The translations under genes and the position numbers were made by a program. Under the pieces are notes generated by a model. The model was not told where the DNA came from. It made no database searches and saw only the letters and a program-made list of their open reading frames with translations. Below, one piece after another: positions 50,158 through 60,910 of a stretch of DNA of 64,000 nucleotides (position 1 is its first letter; each line of letters opens with the position of its first letter). The stretch is from the NCBI GenBank assembly GCA_965178125.1, contig OZ237748.1:1116001-1180000 (forward strand). The letters are read 5' to 3'. This stretch comes from Bilabrum cf. latius. Taxonomy: Eukaryota; Bigyra: Bicosoecida; Bigyra; Bicosoecida.

Positions 50158-53100
50158 TCACACCTCAATGGCGCCCGCGCTCTGGGCGTCGTCGAAGCGC
50201 TCGTCCTTCTGGTTGGGCGAAGGCTTGCCCCGGCTGCCACTCGTCACAGTGACGTTCACACCCGCCTTGTCCTTGGGCTCCTCGGCCGCGTCCCCGGCCT
50301 TGCGCATCTGCCTCCACAGCACGAAGGCCGCCAGGGCAAGGAGCCCCACGCCGCACACGGCGATGGCCGCGACCAAGCCGGTCGAGAGCCCGTCATCACC
50401 GTCGCTCGAGGGCCGGTCCAGCAACGCCGCGGCCCTCCCCGCCCCCGACGTCTGCTGGTCGATGGCCACACCGCCAGTGCCGTCCCCCAGCAGGATCTCG
50501 CTGAGAACGGCGTCGGCTTGGATCGACGCGGCCAGGCTCCCGTCCGCCTGCGCACTCGTCACACGGGCCAGGCCGGCGGTCGCCTGCTCCTCGTCCTCGG
50601 CGGTGATGACGATCGTCACGTTGCTGCTAAAGTACACGTCACCCTCGCCGGAAACCTGATCCTGCAGCAGACGCCCCCTCCCGCGCCGCCTGCCCCTCTT
50701 GGACGACCGCACCGTGGCCGAGGTCAGGGGCGGCTCCTCGGCGTCAACTTCTCTGGCGGCCTCGAAGGCCGCTTCCCGGATGACCCTGGCGAGAGCACCG
50801 GCCTCGTCACAGCCCACGATGTCGCTCGTGTCCAGCATCAGGTCCAGCCGCACCACTGGCTGGGTGCCCGGGATGGTGGCCAGGGGAACCAGGGGGGCCT
50901 CGGGGGTGCCCTCGCACTCCTCCTCCTCGTCCACGTCGGCTGGCACCGCCGCCGGCACCACGGTCAGGGCGACCGCGGCGGCCGCAGAGGTCTGCAGACC
51001 CCCGTTGGTGCTCGTGTTCCCCACGGCCCCGGCGTCGGTGACGGTGAACTCAACGGACACTTCCGTCTTCAAGCCCTGGAAGCTGCTCCTGGCGCGGAAC
51101 CCGACGGCCCGCCCGGCTGCCTCCAGCACATCCAGCGACAGGCCGGGGCTCTGGGCGTCGGTCGAAGTCACCGCGAGCGTGCACGAGTCGTTCGACTCGG
51201 CCGACGACGCAGGCCCCGTCCAGACCCCCTGCACCGAGGCGGGCGCGCCCCCCCCCAGGAACAGCTCGTCCTCGGCGGGCCGGCAGCCCGCGGCGACGCG
51301 CACGTCCAGCCTGGCCATCGTGTCGTCGTCCACGTCGGTCAGCGAGATGATGGCCGAGTCACCAAGCAGCGCCACGCCGTCGGCGCCGCGCACGTAGTTC
51401 CCCAGCGGAGCCGCCAGGGCGATCTCCAGCAGCGGGGCCTGGTTGACGTGACGGATCGCCACGCCCCTGCCGACGGTTGCGACCGCGGGGGCGCCGCCGC
51501 TCGCGGCGACGGCGCGTGGGCTCGCGTCGTGCAGCGTGGCTACCACCCGCCTCGCGCCCACGGGGATGGCGGAGCCGGCCATAGACCGGAACCCAAGGCC
51601 TCGCAGTGCCTCCAAAACGGTCGCCAGCGAGCCCTCCTCGATGGAGCCCATGCGACCCCCGTCGGTCAGTGTGACGAGTGCGTCCACGTCGGGGTCCGCC
51701 ACCACCAGCTGGTCTCCTGCCCTGGCCATCTCAATCGTCACATCGGCGCTGATGTTGCGCCCCGTGTCCTGCGCCCGCACCTGCAGCCCCAGGAAGAGCG
51801 CCACGGGGCCGTCCTGCCCCTCCACGAACACGGCCGACTCGGAATCGACCAGGAGCTCGGGAACCCGGTAGTCCAGCAGTACGTCGATCGTGACGCTGTC
51901 CGAGGCAGACTCTTGGTCGCTCTCGTCCACCTGGCCGCGGCTGCCCGTGTCCTTGATCGTCACATCCAGGTGGCGATCACCCGGAGTCATAAACGCGGCC
52001 GAGCTGTTGAAGGCGAGTCCCTCCAGCGCCGTCTGCAGGTCCATCGGCGACATGCCGGCGGTGATGGCGGTCAGGCCGTCCAGGCCCAGCATCAGGCCGC
52101 CCGCACCCCCCGTCAGGTCCACCAGATGGTCTCCCTGCATGGGATCCTGCAGCTCCACCGCTGCCTCCAGCAGCACGTCGTCCGCGTCCGTGAGCATCAC
52201 ACCCCCCAGCAGCTGCAGCGGCATGTGCGCACCCTCGTCATATGTGACCGTTGAGTTCTACAGGGCGATCACGGGCGCCTGGTTGGCCGGGATGATGGCG
52301 ATACTCACGTTGAGGGACGTGGACACGCCCGCCACGCTCCCAAAACCGGCATCCGTCAGCGTCAGCGTGACGGTGCGGGTCAGCGAGGCCGAGTAGGGGG
52401 CGTCAGTCCTGAACTGGAACCCGCGCAGCACCTCCGGGATATCGGCCGTGGCGATGCGCTGCGCCGGGTCGCTGGTGGCAGAGTGCCCACCAGACACGAC
52501 GGAAATGCCCGCGCCGGCCTGGCCCGTGGGTGCCCACACGATGGCGTCGCCCTCCACGGGCTGCTGGATGGCCACGTGCACGTCGTAGCTGCGGGTCTCC
52601 TCGGGGTCGGTCACGGTGACGCCGTCAAAGAGCGTGGGGAAGGGTGCGTCCTGCCCCTCGGTGACTGGGGCCGGGGCGGTGCCCGCCTGGATTGAGTGGC
52701 CGTCGTTGACAGGCGTGATGGCCACGCGCTGCACGAAGGTGGACGTGAGGCTTCCCTCCCCCGCACTGTCCGTCACATTGACCTCGATGCTGCGGCCGTT
52801 CTCGTAGACCTCGCTCGTCGTGAAGAAGCTGACGGCCTCGAGTGCTGCCCCCACCGTGGAGATGTCGCCTCTCGGGATGGTTGCAACCGTGTCGTCCGCC
52901 GAGAGCGCGATGCTGGATCCGGTGAACTCCAGCCGGTCCCCCGTCTGCGGGTTCTTGATGCTCACCACAGCCTAGACCTCGTCGCTGTCGGGGTCCCTCA
53001 GGGCGATGCCCGCCAGCAGCTGCGCCGCAGGGGTGCCCTCCGTGTAGGCCACCGGAGTCGTCACGGCGCTGGCATCGATGACGGGGGCGTCGTTCACCTC

Positions 53101-55123
53101 GACGACCAACACCTTCAGCACGGCGCTCGCCACGGCTCCGTCCGCGTCCGTCGCGTTGATGAGGATGTGACGAGTGGGGCCGCCCGCGGGCCTGTCCTCC
53201 GCCTCGCTGCTGAAGGCGACCGTCCGGAGCGCCGCCTGCGCCGCATCCGCCGCCTGCTCCGCGACCATCGCCATGTGCGAGTCCCCGGACAGCGTGACGA
53301 GTGCGGTGTCAGCCGAGAGCGCGTCCTCCTCCGCGTGAGGCCCGCTGATGGTCACGTTGATGGCCACATCACTGTCGGGGTCCGTGACGTTGACAGCCGA
53401 CAGGATCGGCATAGCTGGCGACCCTTCCCTGTACTCGATGAGATCCTCGGGGACGGCGATGATCGGCACGTCGTTCGTGGGCGTGATGCGGATGGTGATG
53501 GTGACCAGTGTCTCGAGTCCGTCGTTCTCGTCCCGGGACACGAGCGTGAGGTTCTTGGAGGTCTTCTCCGTGCCAGACCGGAACAGGAGCTTGCCGAAGT
53601 CGCCCTCCACCATGGAGTCCGACTGCGGGCCGAATGTGAAGGTGTGGCCGTCCGCCCCCATGACCCGGTGATCACCCAGGGTGCCGGTGTACACGAGCTC
53701 GTCCTGCTCCTCCGGGTCGTCGATGCTCACCACAAGGGTGGCCTTGCCGCCCTCGGGGTCCACCATGTCGAGCCCCGTCAGGAACGCAACCCCGTCCGCT
53801 CCCTCCGTGTAGGCCACGGGGAGCGTCATGCCGGACGTGTCCAGGACTGGGGGGTCGTTGATGTTCGTGATACTCAGCGTGATCTGCGCCGTCGCCGACA
53901 TGCCCGCGAAGTCGGTCGCCGTGAGAGTGATGGTCTTCGAGGCTGACTCCGTGCCAGACCGGAACGAGAGGCTGTCCACGTCCGCGAGTAGCTCGGGGGG
54001 GAATTGCGGGCCGAAGGTGAAGGTGTGCTTGTCAGTCGCCAGCACCCGCATCACCGCAGCACCCGTCGACCCCGTCCACACGAGCTCGTCCTGCTCCTCC
54101 GCGTCGTCGATGCTCACCACCAGGGTCATGTTCTGGCCCTCTGGGTCCGTGACGTTCAGCCCGGTCAGGATAGCCACTGCGTCTGCTGACTCGGTGTAGG
54201 CCACGGGGAGCGTCAGGCCGGACGTGTCCAGGACTGGGGGGTCGTTGGGCGGACCCACGTTGATGATGATGTCCTCATGAACCACATATTGTGCGAAAAT
54301 GTCCGTGAGCGTTATGTGCACGGTGCGGGCCCCCAACTTCTGCCCGGTGGAAGTGAACGTGACCTCTTCGTAGTTCGCAGGTGATCCCATGGTTTGTTCA
54401 TTCCGCTGGTGCATTTCTCCAATTGTAGCATTAACCTCAAACACTGCATCGTCCTCCTCGAGTGTCCAACCCGACGCCATCCCGTTTGAGAATTGCAGCT
54501 TGTCCCCCTCCTGGGCGTTGACAATTTCCGCTCGCAGGCTAAGGTACGCTTTTTCACGCGCGACGACGTCGAGCTTCTCCATGATCGGCAGAGGATCCGT
54601 CTCGCCGGGTAGGAAATTTCGGGTCAGGCTCATCCGGGAGGTGTTCAATGCCGGCATGGGGGGCTTCTTTAAGGTCACGTTGACGTTGATCTCCTGATAT
54701 TTCGATCGGTCGTCATGGTCACTGAACTTAACCTGGTACAGGCGCCAAGTGGGCCGCTGCAGCATTTCTTTCAGCCAATATTTACCTCTTTCCAAATCAA
54801 ATTCAGGATGGAGTAGGACTTGAAACCTAGCTAGGTCCTACAGGAAATCATCCTGATTGTCATAGAGACGACTGCTTACAGCCTCAGCAGTCGGATTATC
54901 GAACAGTGACGAATCGTTGCCTGAAAACTCAATGAGAACCTTCCGCCCACCGAGGAAGGCATCGGGGTACACGGATAGCCTCAGATCTTTCAGCTCGAAA
55001 AGGACCGCTTTTAGCGGCGGCACTTTAGCTTGGGTGCCCTCGGTCTCCACGTGTGTTGGAAACAACGTCGCATTCATGAACGGTCCGTCCGGATTGCGTT
55101 CGGTCGGGTTACCTTGCACCCCC
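50158..55123 (-). CDS. Large type I membrane protein with cadherin-like repeats
   Basis: The last exon starts after a TTTCTCTGCAG acceptor at about 55124 and runs to TGA 50160-50158 (about 1650 codons). It is continuous only if TAGs at 54840-54838, 52974-52972 and 52260-52258 are sense. Repeated units of about 110 residues carry NDPPVLDTSG or NDAPVI linkers, YTEG, LNVTDPEG or DPDSD and FRSGTE motifs, as in cadherin-like, VCBS or CSPG-type Ca-binding repeats. Near the C-terminus a hydrophobic helix (GLVAAIAVCGVGLLALAAFVLW) is followed by a basic, charged tail of about 50 residues, giving an extracellular N-terminus. Probably an adhesion or cell-surface protein. Upstream exons, including the signal peptide, were not resolved. 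Confidence 0.8.
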
Positions 55124-55227
55124 CTGCAGAGAAAAATTCGAGTCAACATGTTAGCTTGCGAGTGGCGGTAGGGTAGGGACCAAGTCTGTGCTCTCCGCAG
55201 GAGGAGGAGGACGGCCTGCTCATGCAC

Positions 55228-55930
55228 CAGCTGATTGATTCTGCTGGTTTGCCTTCACCAAGACTTAAAGAGGAATCAACAGGAGGCATACGGGGAAGGG
55301 AAAATGGTATACATGTTTATCACGTTTACGCCTGGAAAAGTCCTGCACGACCACGGCTACGAGTATGTCGGGAAGGCGATAGCCAGAATGTCACGACCAG
55401 GACACGAAAACTGGGCTGCTTGGCCACGATTTGCTCACGAAACGAAGACAAGTGCAGCCCATGCACTTAAAAACACTGATTGTACGAGGTTGCCCGATTT
55501 GGGTCGCATGCTGCTCGCCTACTAGCTGTTTGTCACTAGCGGCCCGGGGCCACCTGGCGCTAGATCTAGAGCCGGACCGACGGCCGGTTTCGAGGTTGCG
55601 TCGGATTTTGGTTAATTCAGATTTCTTGGTCTGCATTTTCGTGAGCCCTACCGAGTGTTGCAGGGCCTTTCTGCCAACTCAGGAACTGTATTAGTAGTTT
55701 TAACCAATACGTGCGTCCTTGTGTCTGCCATGAATCGCGCAGTTAATCCTCGGTTGCTGCGTTTGGGCGAGGCCCTCCGATGGAGCGGTTGGAGGGGGCA
55801 AGTTCCGCGGCCGATTCGGAGGGACCTGAGACATATCTCGGATACCGTACCTGCAATTCGCTTCAAAGTTGGCTCATTGTTTTGTGAGTGCTTGTTGCAG
55901 GGAATTGAGATGCGCATTTGAGCCTCGTGC
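55228..55930. other. Unresolved region 5' of the cadherin-like gene
   Basis: Should contain the upstream exons of the minus-strand gene. Short frames occur on both strands and none shows a domain. Confidence 0.35.
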
Positions 55931-56235
55931 CTATCGCCGGACCCGGAGGGGGGGGGGGGGCGGAGCAGGGGAACCGCCCACCCGCGGGCTCGTAGATGGG
56001 AAGCGATGCCATCGGGTCCCTGAGCGGAGTAGGCGCGCGGGGGGCGGGGGCCGCGTCGGCCGTGGGGCAGGACCCCTTGCTGGCGGGGCTGCGGCTGCTG
56101 CTGATGCTGCGCGAGGGAGGGCGGGCGGGGGCAGGGGCGGGGTTCGTCCCAATCGGCGCACTGGGCAGTGTTGGCGGGGGACATGGCGCACCTGAGCCAC
56201 CAGAAGGGGGCAGGGAGTAAACGATGCCAGTGGTG

Positions 56236-56870
56236 CAGGGTGGATGGTGCGTGCGCTGGGCCTGGTGCAGGGCGGATGGTGCGTGCGCTGGGCCTGGTGC
56301 AGGGCGGATGGTGCGTGCGCTGGGCCTGGTGCAGGGCGGATGGTGCGTGCGCTGGGCCTGGTGCAGGGCGGATGGTGCGTGCGCTGGGCCTGGTGCAGGG
56401 CGGATGGTGCGTGCGCTGGGCCTGGTGCAGGGCGGATGGTGCGTGCGCTGGGCCTGGTGCAGGGCGGATGGTGCGTGCGCTGGGCCTGGTGCAGGGCGGA
56501 TGGTGCGTGCGCTGGGCCTGGTGCAGGGCGGATGGTGCGTGCGCTGGGCCTGGTGCAGGGCGGATGGTGCGTGCGCTGGGCCTGGTGCAGGGCGGATGGT
56601 GCGTGCGCTGGGCCTGGTGCAGGGCGGATGGTGCGTGCGCTGGGCCTGGTGCAGGGCGGATGGTGCGTGCGCTGGGCCTGGTGCAGGGCGGATGGTGCGT
56701 GCGCTGGGCCTGGTGCAGGGCGGATGGTGCGTGCGCTGGGCCTGGTGCAGGGCGGATGGTGCGTGCGCTGGGCCTGGTGCAGGGCGGATGGTGCGTGCGC
56801 TGGGCCTGGTGCAGGGCGGATGGTGCGTGCGCTGGGCCTGGTGCAGGGCGGATGGTGCGTGCGCTGGGCC
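56236..56870. repeat. 32-bp minisatellite, about 20 units
   Basis: Near-perfect tandem copies of a 32-base unit (GGCCTGGTGCAGGGCGGATG...). Because 32 is not a multiple of three, all three plus-strand frames carry the same 32-residue peptide pattern and stay open. This creates long artificial frames on both strands. Confidence 0.95.
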
Positions 56871-56914
56871 CGGGGCTGCTGGGGCAACTGAGGGCAACCG
56901 AGGTGGGCGCGGGG

Positions 56915-57690
56915 ATGGTGGACCGGTGGGGGCTGGAGGCGCTCGGGTGGATCGAGGCTGTGCTGGTGGACCGGCGGGGGCTGGAGGTGCTCGGGTGGAT
57001 CGAGGCCGTGCTGGTGGACCGGCGGGGGCTGGAGGCGCTCGGGTGGATCGAGGCCGTGCTGGTGGACCGGTGGGGGCTGGAGGCGCTCGGGTGGATCGAG
57101 GCCGTGCTGGTGGACCGGCGGGGGCTGGAGGCGCTCGGGTGGATCGAGGCCGTGCTGGTGGACCGGTGGGGGCTGGAGGCGCTCGGGTGGATCGAGGCCG
57201 TGCTGGTGGACCGGTGGGGGCTGGAGGCGCTCGGGTGGATCGAGGCCGTGCTGGTGGACCGGTGGGGGCTGGAGGCGCTCGGGTGGATCGAGGCCGTGCT
57301 GGTGGACCGGTGGGGGCTGGAGGCGCTCGGGTGGATCGAGGCCGTGCTGGTGGACCGGCGGGGGCTGGAGGCGCTCGGGTGGATCGACGCCGTGCTGGTG
57401 GACCGGCGGGGGCTGGAGGCGCTCGGGTGGATCGACGCCGTGCTGGTGGACCGGCGGGGGCTGGAGGCGCTCGGGTGGATCGAGGCCGTGCTGGTGGACC
57501 GGCGGGGGCTGGAGGCGCTCGGGTGGATCGAGGCCGTGCTGGTGGACCGGTGGGGGCTGGAGGCGCTCGGGTGGATCGAGGCTGTGCTGGTGGACCGGCG
57601 GGGGCTTGAGGCGCTCGGGTGGATCGAGGCCGTGCTGGTGGACCGGCGGGGGCTGGAGGCGCTCGGGTGGATCGAGGCCGTGCTGGTGGA
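56915..57690. repeat. 48-bp minisatellite, about 16 units
   Basis: Tandem copies of a 48-base unit (GTGGACCGGCGGGGGCTGGA...). The unit is 16 codons long, so one plus-strand frame reads a regular GLEALGWIEAVLVDRR peptide and the minus strand a Pro/Arg-rich one. Variants alternate between CGG and TGG and between GAG and GAC. It directly follows the 32-bp array. Whether either strand is translated is undecided. Confidence 0.95.
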
Positions 57691-58377
57691 CCGGGGGCCC
57701 GAGGGCAGGCGGGGAGTAAGGCATGCTCTGGGGCATCACCCCGCACTGATGATGTAGCGAGCATTAATATCAAGCTTGTATTGCTACTTTCAAGTGCTCG
57801 GAAGGGGGTATCCTGTTCGGTCACCCAGATTGTGGACAAGAGGATCAGGAACAATGCTGTGTGGAAGTCGGCTCGCCAATGCTGGCGACTACTACGTCGA
57901 ACGAGAATACAGAAGAAGAATTACGATCAACCACAATTTGGCTGCAGCTGGATTTTCCAACTTAATATCCCAGCTGACAAGTTCCTGCATGCGTGCATGG
58001 TGTGCAGTCGATCCATTGGATACGACCTGAAGCGGTGCGGAGGAATCCGCGACAAGACCAAGGCCCTGGGCATTAAGACCAAGAGAACACTCGGTGCGAC
58101 CAATGTGTCTCGCTACTTTGATGCAGTATGGTTCATCGAGAACTCCGAGTGGTGCATTATGAGCTCCTGCCAAGGCATTGTCTACGTTCTGGACGCGGGG
58201 ACCCTACGAATCATGTACCTACCTTAAGCGTACAAGTGAGGCAAGAAACACCGCAAAAAAGGGGCAGTTGCAAAGGGGCAGTTGCCAAGCAGCTTATGAA
58301 CGGTGCAGCTAGAAGACCCCTGGGGGCAGACAAGCCCAAGAAGCCCCAGTTCATCAGGCGGGCATTCAGGCCGAAGA

Positions 58378-58758
58378 ATGCAACCGGAACCTGGGCATAG
58401 CGTGTGGCTATTGCGGCCGCAGGCCAATGCAGCAGCTTCAGCGAACAATGTGACGGTGGCCGTGTACGCCGATCACAGGCCTGATCCGCACGTGTACAGC
58501 GCAGAAGCGGGGGAGGATCGCCCAGTTGTTGCCCTGCACCTGGCAAGGAACCACTGCCAGTGCAGCCCTTTCTTCGCAGAATAGCCTACGGTGCGTCGAG
58601 TCGTAGATCGACTAGCACGGCCAGGCTCGGCCGCATTTGCATGCCATGTAGTCTGTGGAAGGCATGGTCTGGCCATGAACGCCCAGTATAGCCACCTTAA
58701 GGGTTGTTTTGTGCGTGAATGTGAGCTCGTAGGAGCCTAGAAGATATTGATAGCAATT
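58378..58758 (+). CDS. Hypothetical protein, in-frame TAG codons
   Basis: From ATG 58378 the frame reads through TAG at 58582-58584 and one more TAG to TGA near 58757, about 125 residues. The composition is globular-like (VTVAVYADHRPDPHVYSAE; VVALHLARNHCQC), but no family is recognised. Exons upstream at 57770-58230 are possible, with several short overlapping frames there. Confidence 0.3.
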
Positions 58759-58979
58759 TGAACAGTGGCTGGTACAACTTTCACGCGTTTTCAGCCCTTA
58801 ACTGGTTACCATTTATCTGATTTTGGCACTTGAGACCTTACATGGCAGGACCCCTGGCACACGGTAGGAGAGGGGTGCGGGTCAGGAATGAATTGCGCGT
58901 ATGTGTGCCTTAAATTTGCTCCGGATATACTGAAAATACTATCATGTACAAGTGTTGCATAGACCTGCAACAGGTTTCT

Positions 58980-60659
58980 TTAGTAGTGGGTCTTCTTATC
59001 TTGGGCATTGCGCACATACTCGAACGCCTCCTCGAACCTGGATCCGATAAGTCCTGCATGGGGCGCATAACACTTTGGCACACCCTCGCAGGTTTCCGAG
59101 TACCAGACAGTACTGCCCGTAGCCTGCTGGCGGAGGTACGCGGCGTTGTGAATTAGCGTCAACATCGAGGGCCCGGGCCACACGTAGGACGAGGCGAGAC
59201 TCCAGATGTATGCCCCGCTGTCCATGTCTACGAGAGCAAGATCTCCCGTGCGGTCGCACTCGTCCCCCGTGATGACGAATGCGCATTTCTGGGCCATTGC
59301 CCGGGTGTTCGAATGCCAACTTCGGGACCCGGAGTTTCTCGTCTCCACCACGTCGCAGTCGTTGCCTACCATCAGAGTGGCCCTGCTATTGCCCCCCACC
59401 CGGAGCGCCTACCCCATGGCCAGCACCTCATCGTCCCACAGAGTGCGCCCCTTGGCGGCAGGTCGCTTGGCGAGCGCCTTTGGATCGCAGCGATGAACTG
59501 ACCAATAGATGGCTTTCTGCAGCACGCCCGTCTTGCGACCATTGCCGAAGGTCTCGTCGTCGTCGGGACTATCCAGGTCCGCCGATCCCGCAGACCACAC
59601 GATCACACCGCCCTGCTGGTGCAGGACGGCATTCCCGTCCCCCTGCAGACGAAGGGTATCTGCACCCGGGTCCATCAGCGAGGTAGGCACCCGCCAGATG
59701 TACTGCCCGGAGGCGCTGTCCACGATGGCCAGGTCGCCCTTGGTGTCGCACCCGTCGCCTGTGATGACGAGTGCGCACTTCCCTTCGGTACCCTTGCCCT
59801 TCGTGTTGGTCGCGAACACCGCTTCGCCCTCTCGGTACACCACCAGGTTGCAGTCTCCCTGCATGCGCAGCTCGGCCCCATCGCCCGCCCTCAAGGCGGC
59901 CCCGGCTCGCAGCACCTGCCTCGGAGACAGCACGTCGCCGTCGGTCACTTGGTGGTACGAAGATTGCATTGATCCTGCATCGCAGTGTAGACTGTGCACG
60001 TCCTCTCGCACCTACAGATCGAAGTGGAACTTCCCTCCCCCCTTCGAGTGGCCCCCGGTGTCGGTGCTCCACAGCAGGTGCGCGCCCTCTTGAAGGAGAA
60101 CGGCATTGCCGTCTCCCTAGACCAGAAACGTGTCCACCTCGGGTGTGAAGATAGACGATCGTACCCGCCAGAGGTACTTGCCCGTATCCGTGTCGATGAT
60201 GGCCAGGTCTCCCTGCATGCTACACGATGCATCCGTCAAGACCAGCGCACAGTGCTCGGGAGGCTCCTCCTTTGTATCCCAGTTGCCGGCGATGAACAGG
60301 TTCTAAGTAGAACCATCTCTAGGTATGACCAGCATGCACTCAGTCGTGAGCCGCACCTCCGTCGAATCCTTGGACAAGGCGTGGGAGGAATGCAGGATCT
60401 CGCCTCTCCGGAGCCTGTCGCCCTCTGCCGGCTTCCTCGCGGCCAAGGCGCTGACGTCGCAGGAGTCTACGTCACCTTTGTTAAGCTTGGCGTCCAATAA
60501 TTGGATGTCGCGGCTCTGGTGCCTGCTGCTGGCGTGGACCGAGGCCTACGAGAAAGAGCCAGCGCTGCGAAGGTGCTGCTGGCCTGCTGCTCGTCGCCCG
60601 TGCACACTGAGTGGCGAACAGGCGGCGATAGCTACCAGAATAGAAACGATTGATCGCAT
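58980..60659 (-). CDS. Secreted protein with three B-lectin (mannose-binding, bulb-type) units
   Basis: ATG 60659 begins a signal peptide (MRSIVSILVAIAACSPLSVHG). The single frame of 559 codons ends at TAA 58982-58980 and passes TAGs at 60548, 60305, 60119, 60014 and 59411 (first base, minus strand). Three B-lectin units follow, each with a QxDxNxV-type motif and a CALVIT-type Cys pair. Unit 1 has TAG-GDGNAVLL, unit 2 has LRMQGDCNLVVY and LRLQGDGNAVLH, and unit 3 is degenerate (LMVGNDCDVV). The TAG at 60119-60117 stands exactly at the Gln of QxDxNxV, and the one at 59411-59409 at the Gln of the GQxL strand start. Carbohydrate binding outside the cell is inferred from the family. Confidence 0.85.
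60117..60119 (-). other. TAG codon at the conserved Gln of a B-lectin QxDxNxV motif
   Basis: On the minus strand the frame reads DTFLV, TAG, GDGNAVLLQEG. The two intact motifs of the same protein read LRMQGDCNLVVY and LRLQGDGNAVLH with CAG. This is the most direct indication in the window that UAG is decoded as glutamine. Confidence 0.9.
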
Positions 60660-60865
60660 TCCTGCAGATATGAGGCTGATGCGACCGTTGTATCCCTTCG
60701 CGCTGTTGCAGGGAAGTGCGAGAGTCGGAGAGCAAGGTTGCAATCACTTCTAGTTATACCTCATTCTAGTGCACTAAAGTGTACGTAACTATACCGGTCG
60801 AGCTCGGCTCACCCAGACCCCGCCAAAGGGGCTGTCAACAAGAGGGTTGTAAACTAGGGTGTCAA

Positions 60866-60910
60866 CAACTATGTAGTCAAATCATGAGCTATTGTTGACA
60901 CCCCCCCCCT
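60866..60910. repeat. Inverted repeat (hairpin) in intergenic DNA
   Basis: GGGTGTCAACA near 60870 pairs with TGTTGACACCC near 60895, with a loop of about 25 bases and a C-run directly after. A further GCTGTCAACAAG precedes it. It could be a small transposon remnant or a transcript-end structure. Confidence 0.5.

Noticed and set aside
50122-52254. 710-codon plus-strand ORF opposite the cadherin-like gene
   Set aside because: It is the antisense shadow of the GC-rich cadherin-like exon. The minus strand carries repeated domains, a transmembrane helix and a consistent frame over 5 kb; the plus frame is Arg/His-rich without structure.
55863-57854. 663- and 602-codon minus-strand ORFs over the minisatellites
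   Set aside because: The open frames follow automatically from stop-free repeat units on both strands. No unique domain flanks them, so strand and coding status are left undecided.
58980-58982. UAA also being a sense codon in the host
   Set aside because: The lectin frame could continue past its TAA, but I found no conserved protein in which TAA interrupts a recognisable domain, and the virus-like element needs UAA as a stop. Left as unproven.
25080-60659. TAG codons explained as programmed read-through, pseudogenes or sequencing errors
   Set aside because: Too many unrelated genes and both retrotransposon copies show only TAG, never TGA, within otherwise intact frames, and two sites fall on conserved Gln. 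Read-through of single sites cannot account for five TAGs in one lectin gene.
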